From: Bremia lactucae
Taxonomy: Eukaryota > Oomycota > Peronosporomycetes > Peronosporales > Peronosporaceae
Length of the DNA stretch: 64,000 nucleotides
Assembly: GCF_004359215.1 (NCBI RefSeq)
Contig: NC_090621.1
Location: 4,953,368-5,017,367, forward strand
Direction of reading: 5' to 3'
Shown here: in pieces, positions 1-10,577 of the stretch
Numbering within the stretch: the first letter of the stretch is position 1
Layout: each line of letters starts with the position of its first letter
The notes under the pieces: generated by a model
Told to the model about the DNA's origin: nothing
Databases searched by the model: none
What the model saw: the letters and a program-made list of their open reading frames with translations, nothing else
Translations under genes and position numbers: made by a program

Positions 1-112
1 GATACCTCATCACCAGGTGCAGAGACACATAATGATTGTGTGTCTGGAGCAACTTTTGTCAAGAGATTTGCAAATTCTCTTGAGGTTGCTGGATCAGTAG
101 GGCGTTGCGCCC

Positions 113-1245
113 CTACTGACCCCGTCCATTTTTTGGCGGTCCGCCTCGCTGTTGCGATTTCGCAACAACGTCGGATCCGCGACCGTTGCCCTTTTTGGCA
201 TACGATCCAAAATTACGTTCAGTACCTTTTGGTGCTGGACGTGGGGCACTACACTCATGAGCGTAATGTCCCAATTTTTGGCAGCGATGGCATTTCTGCG
301 ATCGCTTATTATTCGAAAAGCGAGGTTTCTCGCTTTCGACATAGGAAAGGTCCATGGGTTCTGGACCTCCTAGTTCGTGTCGTCTAGGTGGACGATATGA
401 TGACGAACTTGCTTGAGCCTGTCTCAAGCTAAAGTCCTCCTGTTCCGCTACGGATATTGCTTCTTCAAGCGTATCCAGTTCCAAGCGGAACAGGTGGGTC
501 TTTACGGGACCATCCGTAAGACCTTGCATGAACACCGTAATCAACGTGTGTTCATGGACTGGGTTATTGGTAATACAACTCGCTAAGAGTCGTATGTGCT
601 GGGCATATGCGTGCACATCACGCTTGCCTTGCTTAAGTTTCAGAAGCTCTGAACGAGCTCTGAACTCAGCCCTTGGTGGCTCAAACGTCTGTTTGAGTCG
701 GGTTTTAAAAACCTCTAGCGACCCAAAGACGTATGGGTCGCGCAACTTAAGGCCCAATGCCCAAGTTTTGGCACGACCTGTCAGATTTGATTGAGCGAAT
801 GCGATTTGCATTTGCTCGTCGATGATGTGACGTGCCCTTATGGCATCGTCTAACTCGACAAACCATCTCAAGAGGGAGTCTTCTTCGACTCCCCTATACC
901 GCCTCCCGTTGAGATGTCAATCTTTAAAGTTTCGGGACGACGCGTATGCGTCATCCCAAGTACAGGGTTCTGTACCTGTTGTAACCTCAACAGTTCTGCC
1001 GGTTGAGAGCCTTGTTAATTAAGCAAGGCTACCTTCTCTTTTATCTCGTCAAGTTCATGTTGTATGAACTTGGCGATGGCTGAATGGAGGGCATCTCTGT
1101 CCAAATTGGACAGCATTGCCAAGATTGCATCGTTTCCTACGGTCGAACTCATTCGTTCGACCGCACTCCTTTCTATATCACTTGAAAAGGAGTAGCTTTC
1201 ACGGGAAGCGGGATGAGTATTCCAACTATCATCTAACATGTCCAT
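113..1245 (-). pseudogene. Gyp-1a gag (capsid and zinc knuckle), frameshifted
   Basis: Gag would assemble the cytoplasmic particle that packages retrotransposon RNA. Two minus-strand pieces are seen: a 76-residue N-terminal piece (1015-1245) and a 252-residue capsid plus nucleocapsid piece (113-871). They lie in different frames, so the gene is broken between about 872 and 1014. The larger piece has the usual gag core and ends in a correctly spaced CX2CX4HX4C knuckle (CHRCQKLGHYAHEC, near residue 195). The LTR at 1296-1748 lies directly upstream on the same strand, which gives the order LTR-gag. The protease would lie beyond the left window edge; positions 1-112 are the gag-protease spacer. 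Confidence 0.88.
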
Positions 1246-1295
1246 GTTAGATGTGGAAAATGTGGTCCTTGGACGAACTACAAAGTTTTATCAGG

Positions 1296-1748
1296 TGTAA
1301 CGGGGCACTACGACTTGCACTGCTTCAGCACAAATCCACTTCGCACTGCATCAGTTGCGAGTGGTGCCTTACGTTATTTCACGCACACTAGTACGTGCAG
1401 AGGAAGACTTCGGTTTAAGGTAACTAGCTTAAAGAGGGTAAAATGAAAACTGTAAAAAAATAGTTATGTGTCTCTCTTTCTATCTTGTAAATGCTTCCTT
1501 AATTATAATCTAATACTAAACATGTAATTGAATTCTTATCTTCATCTTATCTGTAACTCTCTTTGATTCCCTCTACAGCTAATTAGTCTGCGGAATATAA
1601 AGATATAATGGTCTATACCTATTTATGGATAAGAATTCTGAACATTACTATATAAAGTAATATCCTGCAAGTATTATTTACCTTTTAGATAATATATTAA
1701 TTAACAACCTTTAAGTGTTAATTTCATGTAACGATACACCCCGTTACA
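1296..1748 (-). repeat. Gyp-1a 5' LTR
   Basis: A 453 bp terminal repeat. Its + strand begins TGTAACGGGGCACTA and ends CACCCCGTTACA. It matches the LTRs at 2640-3087 (opposite orientation) and 7502-7939 (same orientation). The gag of the same element lies to its left, so this is the 5' LTR of a minus-strand element. The primer-binding region at about 1277-1295 is degenerate compared with the copy at 3088-3109. No target-site duplication could be paired because the partner LTR is outside the window. Confidence 0.9.
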
Positions 1749-2639
1749 GTATTGGTCTCGACCAAGCCTTCCGTTTCTCTTTGACTTGATAGTAACTTGC
1801 GGTGCCTCGTCAGCGAATACGTTTGGCAGATTCGTGTTGTACACGCGATACCTGCTGATATTAATGACGAGGTATCGCTTGTCCGCTCCTTCTGACTGGA
1901 TATATTCATCGCACTCGCTTTCTGCCATATTGACTTGCAGCAGCTAATCCTGTTCTGGCGTGAGTGTCTCGATGTTCGCGACGAGCTATGTCACGACAAC
2001 TACATTCTCTTTACAAAAGTATCTTTATAACCTTTCGTCGGGTCACTTTCCCCAAATTTGTATCCGCTTGGTGCTCGATGCTGCAGCGCATTCTTGCGCG
2101 GGTTGTGAGACACAGTTCACTGCGATCCAAACACCATAATTTTACGTAGATCAGGCACTTGACCTGTCAAAGCTTTTATTTGGCGAAGCTCTGCTTGTAA
2201 TTGATCTAGTCGGGCTACAAGTAAGGATGTATGTAGAATATTCTACAGCATCTCCCCAATAAGATAGCGGCAAATTGCTAGCAAGCACCATACAGCGTGC
2301 CATGGTCCAGAACGGTACGATGCATCCGCTCAGCCTTGCCATTAGATGCTTGAGTACGCGCCTCGCTTACTTGACGTGTCACACCGGCTTGCTTGCAGAT
2401 TGATCCCCATTTGTGCAATCACATCCTCCGTCTGTACGCACCACGTGCATCTGGCAATTAAATTGTGTCTCAAAGAAAATTAAAAGTTTTTTGAATTTCT
2501 TAGCCGCTTAATTCTTTATTTTTACAAGAGAAACCCGACAGTAATTCGACTCGGTATTAAAAAATTTGACGAAGTCCCGGCTGTCAAGCCGATCCTTCGA
2601 GGTCATCGGTCCTTTACAATCACTGCATATGACACCGCC
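1749..2639 (-). pseudogene. Copia integrase core and IN-RT linker fragment
   Basis: Minus-strand frames read in order: an integrase core piece with VVRTDGG (2430-2470), a segment like the Copia central domain (SYWGDAVEYSTYI, within 2151-2342), then the post-integrase stretch (FGSQ...KGYK) and the variable linker (1701-1928). Stops and frameshifts are scattered throughout. It is bounded exactly by two Gyp-1 LTRs. Its missing 5' neighbour, the HHCC pre-integrase finger, lies at 7940-8069 in the same orientation and in the correct order, so both pieces probably come from one Copia copy split by the 2640-7939 insertion. Confidence 0.75.
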
Positions 2640-3087
2640 TGTAACGGGGTGTATCGTTACATGAAATTAACACTTAAAGGTTGTTAATTAATATATTATC
2701 TAAAAGGTAGATAATATTTGGAGGATATTACTTTAAATAGTAATGTCCTGAATTCTTATCCATAAATAGGTATAGGCCATTATGTCTATTTATTCCGCAG
2801 ACTAATCAGCTGTAGAAGTAATCAAAAGAGTTACAAGATAGGATAGATAAGAATCATTTACATGTTTAGTATTAGTTTATAGTAAAGTCAGCATTTACAA
2901 AGATAGATTAAGAGACACATAATTATATTAATACAATTTTCATTTTACCTCTTAAGTTAACTTGTCTTAAGAGAAGTCTTCCTCTATACGTACAGTGTAC
3001 GTCACCTAACGAAAGGCACCACTCACATCTGAAGCAGTGTGAAGTGGACTTGTACTGAAACAGTACAAGTCGCAGTGCCCCGTTACA
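2640..3087 (+). repeat. Gyp-1 LTR, plus orientation
   Basis: A 448 bp LTR starting TGTAACGGGGTGTATCG and ending GCCCCGTTACA. It is the reverse complement of the LTRs at 1296-1748 and 7502-7939 with moderate divergence. It is followed at once by a primer-binding site, so it behaves as a 5' LTR pointing right. The sequence beyond the 100-N gap is minus-strand pol, so either the gap hides an inversion or the scaffold joins two different copies. Confidence 0.88.
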
Positions 3088-3109
3088 CCTGGTAGCACTT
3101 TGTAGTCCG
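3088..3109 (+). promoter_or_regulatory. Primer-binding site of Gyp-1
   Basis: Two bases after the LTR comes TGGTAGCAC (3090-3098) followed by TTTGTAGTCC. TGGTAGCAC recurs right after the Gyp-2 and Gyp-4 LTRs, so it is very likely the tRNA annealing site for minus-strand DNA synthesis. The tRNA would end GTGCTACCA; its identity was not determined. Confidence 0.65.
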
Positions 3110-3209
3110 NNNNNNNNNNNNNNNNNNNNNNNNNNNNNNNNNNNNNNNNNNNNNNNNNNNNNNNNNNNNNNNNNNNNNNNNNNNNNNNNNNNNNNNNNNN
3201 NNNNNNNNN
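3110..3209. other. Assembly gap (100 N)
   Basis: Exactly 100 N, the usual placeholder for a gap of unknown size. It separates a plus-orientation LTR and primer site from minus-strand pol, so adjacency and orientation across it should not be trusted. Confidence 0.99.
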
Positions 3210-4400
3210 CGCCAAGATGATCGATTGCATCAAGCTTTGCTTGATACCTTCAAACGAACGCCAACAATCTGCGTTCCATAACCATTTCTCGTCTTTTTTC
3301 AAGAGACGAGTGAGATGAACTGTCAGCTCTGCATAATTGCAAGAGTACTTGTGCAAGTACGCCGCTAAACCAAGGAACTTTCTAAGTCCCTTGACATTGA
3401 CTAGAACTGGCCAGTCGGTGATTGCCTTGATCTTTTCGGGATCAGGGCGCACGCCGCGTTTACCGACGATGCACCCAAGAAGTGGTATTTCGCTTGCAGC
3501 GAATATTCAGTTCTTGAGATTTGCGTACTTATGCTTTTGCATAAGTGTTATAACCTGACGAACGTGAGTTTTATAAACTTCCATGTCCGTCTTTCCGTCC
3601 ATGACCCGGCGGTCTCAACAGATTTGTTACGCATCTGTTAAATGTTGCAGGGGTGTTAATAAGCCCCTGTGGCATTACTAGCCATTCCTAGAGCATCCCA
3701 CTGGGAGTGTTCACTGCTGTGTACGAGATGTCCCGTTCACGCGTAAGGATCTGATACAATTCAATCATCAGATCCATAGACGAAAAGATGGTACTCTTAG
3801 ACATACCATCTATGCTTACTTATTTTCTAAGTATCGGCGATTGAGCCGGTACCGTTGCAGTAATCAGTTTATTGAATGCGTGCACTATCCGCCACCCTCC
3901 TGTGGCTTTTCGTACAAAGAAGGTCGGAGAGCTATGTGGGGAGGTTACCTCCCTCACATGGCCTATTTTTAATCGATCAATAAAGAATTTATCGATCGCA
4001 AGTACTTGTTCACGAGGCAGTGGCCACTGCTTCATGACACAGTACTTCGAGCCCGGTTTGAGCTCAATCTCATGTCGGGTGCCTTTATCCTTAGGCAACT
4101 CGCATGGAACTGCTTCAGGGAATACATCCCTGATTCAATCAATTCCTTTTATAAAGGATTTGTCTTAAGTGAATCCCAAGATCGAGTAGCATCTCTCTCA
4201 ATCCGAGTCTTCACATCGAGGACACTTTCGTCCATCGATGAGCTGCTGAGAACCCGTTCGTTCTCTGCAAAAACCGCTGACCGAATGTCGGTTATGTAAT
4301 CGTCCTCTATGACGAGTACGCAGATCTGCTTGATTTTACCACCATGCAGATCTCTCAAGAACCGCTTAAGTTCTAGGGTTGGTAATTGAGTTATATCCGT
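3210..4400 (-). pseudogene. Gyp-1b reverse transcriptase / RNase H start, decayed
   Basis: Minus-strand pol pieces in order are 4149-4358 (linker before RT), 3820-4098 (RT palm start, with EIELKPGSKYCVMKQWPLP and FFVRKATGGWRIVHAFNKL) and 3210-3452 (RT thumb/connection, with IKAITDWP and KFLGLAAYLHKYS). The product would copy element RNA into DNA inside the particle. Between 3590 and 3660 the segment that should carry the YxDD active site is missing, with finger/palm sequence running straight into the post-active-site stretch. Stops and frameshifts occur throughout. The 3' part of pol is lost at the N gap. Confidence 0.85.
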
Positions 4401-4403
4401 AGT

Positions 4404-6194
4404 TTACTTCGGAGGCGCATACAGATCAAGAATATAAGCGCGTACTCTTGAACCGTTATTAACCAAGACATTTAATGTCTCGGTTTCTTCCTGGGATTTA
4501 TCCACAGGTTGAAGTCTAGTCACTTCAACATTAACTATTTGAGGAGATTTCTCCTCAAGTACGTGGGGCCTTATTCTCTCAACGTCTTCCGAGTGTGATT
4601 GCGCTATCACAGTCGGGTCCTCTACGGTCGACTCTCTACTCGACCTAGGATCATCGTGTTGTCCCTTTGGGNNNNNNNNNNNNNNNNNNNNNNNNNNNNN
4701 NNNNNNNNNNNNNNNNNNNNNNNNNNNNNNNNNNNNNNNNNNNNNNNNNNNNNNNNNNNNNNNNNNNNNNNNNNNNNNNNNNNNNNNNNNNNNNNNNNNN
4801 NNNNNNNNNNNNNNNNNNNNNNNNNNNNNNNNNNNNNNNNNNNNNNNNNNNNNNNNNNNNNNNNNNNNNNNNNNNNNNNNNNNNNNNNNNNNNNNNNNNN
4901 NNNNNNNNNNNNNNNNNNNNNNNNNNNNNNNNNNNNNNNNNNNNNNNNNNNNNNNNNNNNNNNNNNNNNNNNNNNNNNNNNNNNNNNNNNNNNNNNNNNN
5001 NNNNNNNNNNNNNNNNNNNNNNNNNNNNNNNNNNNNNNNNNNNNNNNNNNNNNNNNNNNNNNNNNNNNNNNNNNNNNNNNNNNNNNNNNNNNNNNNNNNN
5101 NNNNNNNNNNNNNNNNNNNNNNNNNNNNNNNNNNNNNNNNNNNNNNNNNNNNNNNNNNNNNNNNNNNNNNNNNNNNNNNNNNNNNNNNNNNNNNNNNNNN
5201 NNNNNNNNNNNNNNNNNNNNNNNNNNNNNNNNNNNNNNNNNNNNNNNNNNNNNNNNNNNNNNNNNNNNNNNNNNNNNNNNNNNNNNNNNNNNNNNNNNNN
5301 NNNNNNNNNNNNNNNNNNNNNNNNNNNNNNNNNNNNNNNNNNNNNNNNNNNNNNNNNNNNNNNNNNNNNNNNNNNNNNNNNNNNNNNNNNNNNNNNNNNN
5401 NNNNNNNNNNNNNNNNNNNNNNNTAGAAGTCTAGTAACTTCTACCATTTGAGGGGATTTCTCCTCAAATACGTGGGGACCTCTTCCCTCAACGTCTTCCG
5501 AGTGTGATTGCGCTATCACAGTCGGGTCCACTACGGTCGACTCTCTACTCGACCTTGGATCATCGTGTTGTCCTTTCTGGGCAACCGGTATACTCCTTGA
5601 ATGTCGCCCACTAAGCGTACATTCATGTCCCAATCCACTCGACCTTTTCGAGTGGTGGACCTTCGGCGCTGCCTGTGCATTAACACAGCCGCCGGCAGCT
5701 GACTCCACATTGTGATTGGTAATCACACTGTGATCTTGTGCGGTTGTACTAACGACCGTACCACAAGTGAGGCCATCGCACTCACTCGTAGTACATCCAC
5801 ACGCTTGTGGACGCTCCAAGACGTTCATCAGATGGCCATCTGATGAACAAGTGGCAGGCATCTTTACGGATCGATGCTGCCAGCTGATCCTTGGCTCGTA
5901 TTTTCTGAGCCAAGGTAAACCTAGGATGACATCAATTTTGTCATCCAAATCCAGTACGATGAAATCATCATCGTACTGTAAATCTCTTAACGTGTAGTGA
6001 AATTTCACTACGCGTTTCATTACTGTTATCGATGCGCCTGTCGCTAGAGGCACCATCATCCTCGTTGTAGGGATGTCGCGCTCAACATATTTGAGCCTAC
6101 GACCCTCTAGTGACTAACGACGAATAAAGTTATTCGACGCTCCGCAGTCCACTAGGGCTCTAAGTGACAAATCATTTGTCACTTTAACTTCAAG
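4404..6194 (-). pseudogene. Gyp-1b retropepsin-like protease and PR-RT linker
   Basis: This is the aspartic protease that would cleave the polyprotein. The active-site motif DCGASN is read at 6138-6149 on the minus strand, and the distal ILGLPW signature follows near 5900. A TAG stop at 6114-6116 stands where the copy at 62107-62275 has Gln (RRQS here is RR-stop-S). A single-base loss before the active site also breaks the frame relative to that copy. The long hydrophilic linker contains a 752-base N gap, flanked by a duplicated block of about 160 bp (4509-4671 and 5427-5582). Confidence 0.85.
4672..5423. other. Assembly gap (752 N)
   Basis: 752 consecutive N inside the Gyp-1b PR-RT linker. 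The two flanks carry nearly the same sequence, so the gap may hide a tandem repeat array or the flanks may be two reads of one locus. Open frames running through the N are meaningless. Confidence 0.99.
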
Positions 6195-7452
6195 GTGATG
6201 AGGGATGCCTCACCGTCAGATGCAGAGACATATAATGATTGTGTGTCTGGAGCAACTTTAGTCAAGAGATTTGTAAATTCTCTTGAGGTTGCTGGATCAG
6301 TAGGGCGTTGCGCCCCTACTGACCCCGACCGTCTTTTTGGCGATCCACCTCGCTGTTGCGATTTGCAACAACGTCGGACCCGCGACCGTTGCCCTTTTTG
6401 CCATTCGGTCCATAATTACGATCAGTACCTCTCGGTACTAGGCGTAGGGTACGACATTCATGAGCGTAGCGACCAAACTTTTGGCAGCAATGGCATTTCT
6501 GCGGTAGCTTATTGTTCGAAAAGCGAGGTCTCTCGCTTTTGACGTAAGAGAGGTCCATGGATTCTGGACGTCCTAGCTCGTGTCGTCTTGGAGGACGATA
6601 CGATGACGAACTAGCTTGAGTCTGTCTCAAGCTAAAGTCCTCCTGTTCCGCAACAGATGTTATTTCTTCAAGCGTATCTAGTTCCAAGCGGAACAGATGG
6701 GTCTTCGCGGGACCACCCGTAAGACCTTGCATGAACACCGTAATCAACATGTGGTCATGAATTGGGTTGTTCGTGATACAACTCGCTAAGAGTCGTATGT
6801 GCTAGGCGAAAACGTGAACATCACGCTTGCCTTGCTTGAGTTTTAGAAGCTCTGATCGAGCTCTAAGCCCTAGGCGGTTCAAACGTCTGTTCGAGCCGGG
6901 TTTTAAAAGCCTCTAGCGACCCAAAGATACATGGGTCGCGCAACTTAAGGCCTAGTGCCCAAGTTTTGGCACCATCTGCCAAATTTGACTGAGCAAATGC
7001 GACTTGCATTTGCTCGTCGACGATGTGACGAGCCCTTATGGCATCGTCCAACTTGACGAACCATCTTAAGAGGGAGTCTTCTTCGACTCCCCTTTACTTA
7101 GAGATGTCAATGTTTAAGGTTCGGGACGACGCGGGTGCGTCATCCCAGGTATAGGAGTCTGTACCTGTTGTAATTTCAACCGTTCTGCCTATTGAACCTT
7201 GCTGATTAAGCAAGGCTACCTTCTCCTTCGCCTCGTCAAGGTCATGTTCTATGAACTTGGCGATGGATGAGTGGAGGGCATCACTGTCCAAACCGGACAG
7301 CACGGCCAAGATAGTATCATTCCCAACGGTCTATCAACCGCACTCCTATCTACGTCACTTATAAATGAGTAGCTATCAAGCGAAATGTGATGCGTATTTC
7401 CATTAATATCTAAAATGTGATGCGTATATGAATTATCATCTGACATGTCCAT
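6195..7452 (-). pseudogene. Gyp-1b gag, multiply frameshifted
   Basis: This gag is homologous to the one at 113-1245. It is preserved as minus-strand pieces 7249-7452, 7094-7309, 6863-7051 and 6316-6750, which change frame between pieces. The zinc knuckle reads CHCCQKFGRYAHEC: both spacings are normal, but the zinc-binding His is Arg, so RNA binding would probably be lost. The order LTR (7502-7939), gag, protease (to 4404), RT (to 3210) is collinear on the minus strand, so this is one element, Gyp-1b. Confidence 0.87.
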
Positions 7453-7501
7453 GTTAGATGATGGAACTGTGATCCTTGGACGGACTAAAAGTGCTATCAG
7501 G

Positions 7502-7939
7502 TATAACGGGGCACTGCCGACTTATACTGCTTCAGTAAAGTCCACTTTGCACTGCTTCAGTGCGAGTGGTGCCTCACGTCACTTCACGTACACTAGTACG
7601 TGTAGAGGAAGACTCTCGTAAAACACTTACTTTATGAGGGGTAAAAGTAAGCTGTATTTAATATAATTAAGTCTTACTATTTCTTTCTATTTAATACTAA
7701 CTTAATTATATACTAATACAAAACATGTAATAAAGTCTTACCCGTCTCTCTCTCTGCGAGCGTCCAGCGCTTACTGGACCGCTGAGCAAGCAGGTATAAT
7801 GGCCAATATCTACCAATGGATAAGCTTTCCGAATATTTCTATGTTAAGTAATTTTCTCCAAGTAATATATACCTTTTAAATAATATATTAATTATCAACG
7901 TATAAGTCTTAATTCCATGTAACGATACACCCCGTTAAA
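7502..7939 (-). repeat. Gyp-1b 5' LTR
   Basis: A 438 bp LTR matching those at 1296-1748 and 2640-3087. The + strand starts TATAACGGGGCACTG (first TG mutated to TA) and ends CACCCCGTTAAA, so both terminal dinucleotides are degraded. It precedes the Gyp-1b gag on the minus strand. A Copia fragment abuts its outer edge at 7940. Confidence 0.87.
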
Positions 7940-8069
7940 ACATACATCACTGTTTTTGACCTCTAAAAGCCCACTTGCCCGCTCCGTCGATGTCGATTGC
8001 AAACGTACGCGGATTTGCTTTTCAAGCGCACAGCCATCACAAATCTCCCAGTTGTTTACAGACGCAATG
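7940..8069 (-). pseudogene. Copia pre-integrase zinc-finger fragment
   Basis: A minus-strand frame reading IDIASVNNWEICDGCALEKQ, which is the second half (CX2C) of the HHCC finger preceding Copia integrase. It is cut on one side by the Gyp-1b LTR and on the other by Gyp-2 (from about 8070). It ends near the SDVC position at which the Copia fragment at 1749-2639 starts, so the two were probably contiguous before Gyp-1 inserted. Confidence 0.7.
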
Positions 8070-8700
8070 TCAATTCCTGTCAGCTCGCCGTCTACCGCCA
8101 CAGGCTCTCAGCTCTGTGCAGGACACATGACTACTTGTCATTGCCCTTTCCACTACCTCAGTCTTCACGAGCTGGGAAGGAATTGGTGACGTTTGACATC
8201 CCGTCAACGCACCCTCAACTGTGTTCGACACGACATCAGTTGCATACGCCTCTCGCAGGAGCACATCCTTTCCGGTGTCCTGCGTAGATTTTGCAACTGT
8301 GCGTGTACGCCAGTCTAGCCATGGTTGGTCCTTTGCCAACCATGGCATGCCTAGGATGAGGTCATACGGACTCTCCATACCTAGCACTGTGAACTTCTAT
8401 TTACAAGAAAAGTCACTAAAGCTGAACGCGAGTTCTACCTGAACCCCCTCAGACTTAAAGAGCGCGCCGTTCGCTAAACGAACGTTCGCCTCTTCTCGCT
8501 TGCCATCCTGGCAAAGCGACTCAATATCGCCGGTCTCTTTCTTAGAGCCGCGAGTTTCACAAAATTTGTGATGCACCCGAATTTACTAGGAGGGTCATCA
8601 CCTGGTCATAGCCTCGTACTTGAGCGCTATAGACCAGCAGGGTTGAGGTCCAAAATTTCGAGACCTCAGGGACAATGCTACCCATTTGTTCCATCTGAAC
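8070..8700 (-). pseudogene. Gyp-2 protease fragment, left unit
   Basis: The distal protease part is open at 8070-8387 (LILGMPWLAKDQPW, then a variable tail). The catalytic loop near 8585-8600 reads NSGAS instead of DSGAS: GAT has become AAT, so the catalytic Asp is Asn. The fragment ends abruptly at about 8070, where Copia sequence starts. Other Gyp-2 protease copies are at 14588-15207, 41860-42240 and 54270-54820. Confidence 0.82.
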
Positions 8701-8790
8701 TTAGGGGTAGCTTCAGAGTCCGCGTCAGAAGGGCATCCCGCCCCTACTGCGCTCCTGCATTTCCCGACCCCTCAGTGGTCGATGCAGAAC

Positions 8791-9827
8791 TCATGCGTCT
8801 CGCACGCTGGTTCTTGCCATCGCCCGTCGGGAGGGAGTCTTCTTGCTGTGCACATTTGCCCCAGCAGAGACCCTGGCATTGTAACGAGCCATCATATGGC
8901 CGCGCTTGCCGCATTTATAGCAGACTACATCTGCATTGCCCAACTTCATGGGAGTGGCATCTGTCCTTTCGGCCGACGATTTATACCAAGCTATCGCCGA
9001 AACACTGTTGTAGAATTGCACCTCAACTAAGGCAATTTGGATTGCCTCTTCCAATCTCGACGGCAACTTTCTAAAAAGGGCCTGTCGCGAAGGGCCATGC
9101 CAAAGTCTGTTCATTAACGTGGGCACCTTAATGTGCTCCGGAGTCGGACCTACGGTAATGACGCCGACAGCGAGCGCATCTCTTGCATATACTCTTGCAG
9201 AGATTGCTTCGCCTGCGCGCTCCAAAGAAGCGCGCCTGAAGCAACACTTCGTTGTTCGGCGGCTGGTACTTGGCGCGAATCTTTTCCTTGAAGATCGCCC
9301 ATGAAGGAACGCCTTAACGTCCGCTATAAGCGCCGAGTAAGCCCACTCTAAGGCCTTACCGAGAAGATGCAGCACGGCGTACGACACCATTCGGCTGTGG
9401 TCCTCGATGAGCTGCGCAACACCGCATTGCTCCACGGCTAACAGCCAATCGTGTGCGTTGCAGTTCCATCGAACTTGGGCGAGTCAATCCGAATGGGCCT
9501 CGGCTGATGCGGCCGGGCAGAGAGCATTTCAACAGTCCTGTTAAGAGCTTCGCTCCGAGCCTGCTCATGCCTCAGCTCATCCTGAGTCTGAGTGACGGAC
9601 TCCGCCGCAGCATGGTCCTGTGCCTCGGACGCGGCCCTCCGCTGTCCGAGCACGAATGCCTCAAACTGCTCCAACTGAGCAACATGTTGCTCAGGAGGAC
9701 TACCCTGGAGCCTGGCCAGGGCTTGTTCACCAAGTCCCTGCGCCATTAGCCCTGCCACCTCCCGATGATGTTCGGAGAGGTGGGGAAAATGAGCCCAATC
9801 AATGTTGAGGCTCATCCTCACGTACAC
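8791..9827 (-). pseudogene. Gyp-2 gag, left unit, frameshifted
   Basis: Pieces 9438-9827 (129 residues, from the Met of MSLNIDWAHFPHL) and 8791-9435 (214 residues) together match the intact 387-residue gag at 15186-16349, with frameshifts between and inside them. The nucleocapsid motif is CYKCGKRGHMMARY, so the fourth Cys of the knuckle is lost. The first 120 residues or so are nearly identical to the gag of the central unit, consistent with the shared identity tract around the LTR. Confidence 0.87.
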
Positions 9828-9860
9828 ACGCAGAGATGCGGGTCGTGGGAAGGATTTCTA

Positions 9861-9869
9861 GTGCTACCA
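9861..9869 (-). promoter_or_regulatory. Gyp-2 primer-binding site, left unit
   Basis: Reads TGGTAGCAC on the minus strand, two bases inside the LTR edge and upstream of gag. It is identical to the site at 16383-16391 and to the core of the Gyp-1 and Gyp-4 sites. Confidence 0.6.
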
Positions 9870-9871
9870 AG

Positions 9872-10443
9872 TGTAGGGAGGCACCCTCGTAATGCGACCA
9901 CGCTCTACTTAGACACACATCCTAGCACAGCGAGGAAGCGATTAAACTAGCTTCTCTTGCGTGCAGTGAAATAGTTGTGGTGGCGCCTTTGCGACCTCAC
10001 CCAACGCACTAAGTACTCGAGTAAAGTGTCGTCACGGGAGCGGTAATCCGGCTCCTTGTGCGCACTTACTAAGTAGAAACTTGTTTTTCAGACTGATTTA
10101 TATTTAATCGCATTAAATATGAATACTTGTTTTTGCCAATGAAAAATGTCATTTCTGTAGATAACGCAAATATGTATTGCGAGCGTATCTTTTTAGATAA
10201 GACTAATATGTATTGCGAGCGTATATTTCTAGATTCCTCGCGTAACGGATGACGCTAGGCGTCATCCCTCCAAATGTGTATGCACCTATGCGCACCAGAT
10301 ACACAAGGACTGGTCACAAATGTGAACCGCATCCGAGTAGTGGGTCTAATTACTTTTTTTAAGTAGACCATCTATCCCCTTAAGAGCACCAAGTGTACTT
10401 AACGGGGAGTGTGAAACAGTAGGGCAACCTTTAGTCCGTTACA
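9872..10443 (-). repeat. Gyp-2 LTR shared by left and central units
   Basis: A 572 bp LTR, + strand TGTAGGGAGG...TAGTCCGTTACA. Read base by base, I see no difference from the LTR at 16394-16965. It contains a short perfect inverted repeat around 10230-10260 (GGATGACGC, three bases, then its complement) that is partly retained in the other Gyp-2 LTRs. It is the 5' LTR for the gag on its left and the 3' LTR for the chromodomain and antisense ORF on its right. Confidence 0.9.
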
Positions 10444-10577
10444 ACACCCATCACCCCTTAAAGAACGAATTTATATTTTAAATTTGTCAAAGAGGAGCGG
10501 GAAACTGCTAGCAGCTTTTCGCGCCGCTGGTCACTCAATCACTGTAGCGACCTGTGTTCACATACACGGCGCCAAAG

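Noticed and set aside
4599..5434. Long plus-strand ORFs over the second N gap
   Set aside because: They consist almost wholly of N translated as X, so they carry no information.
1296..7939. Target-site duplications for the Gyp-1 LTRs
   Set aside because: Flanking pentamers (e.g. CCGCC before 2640, ACATA after 7939, GTATT after 1748) do not match each other, so no duplication can be claimed.
8568..9074. Plus-strand 168-codon frame, and similar ones at 9453-9749 and 15963-16271
   Set aside because: Antisense of Gyp-2 gag and protease. The frames recur only because the gag is duplicated, and the sense strand has clear gag motifs.
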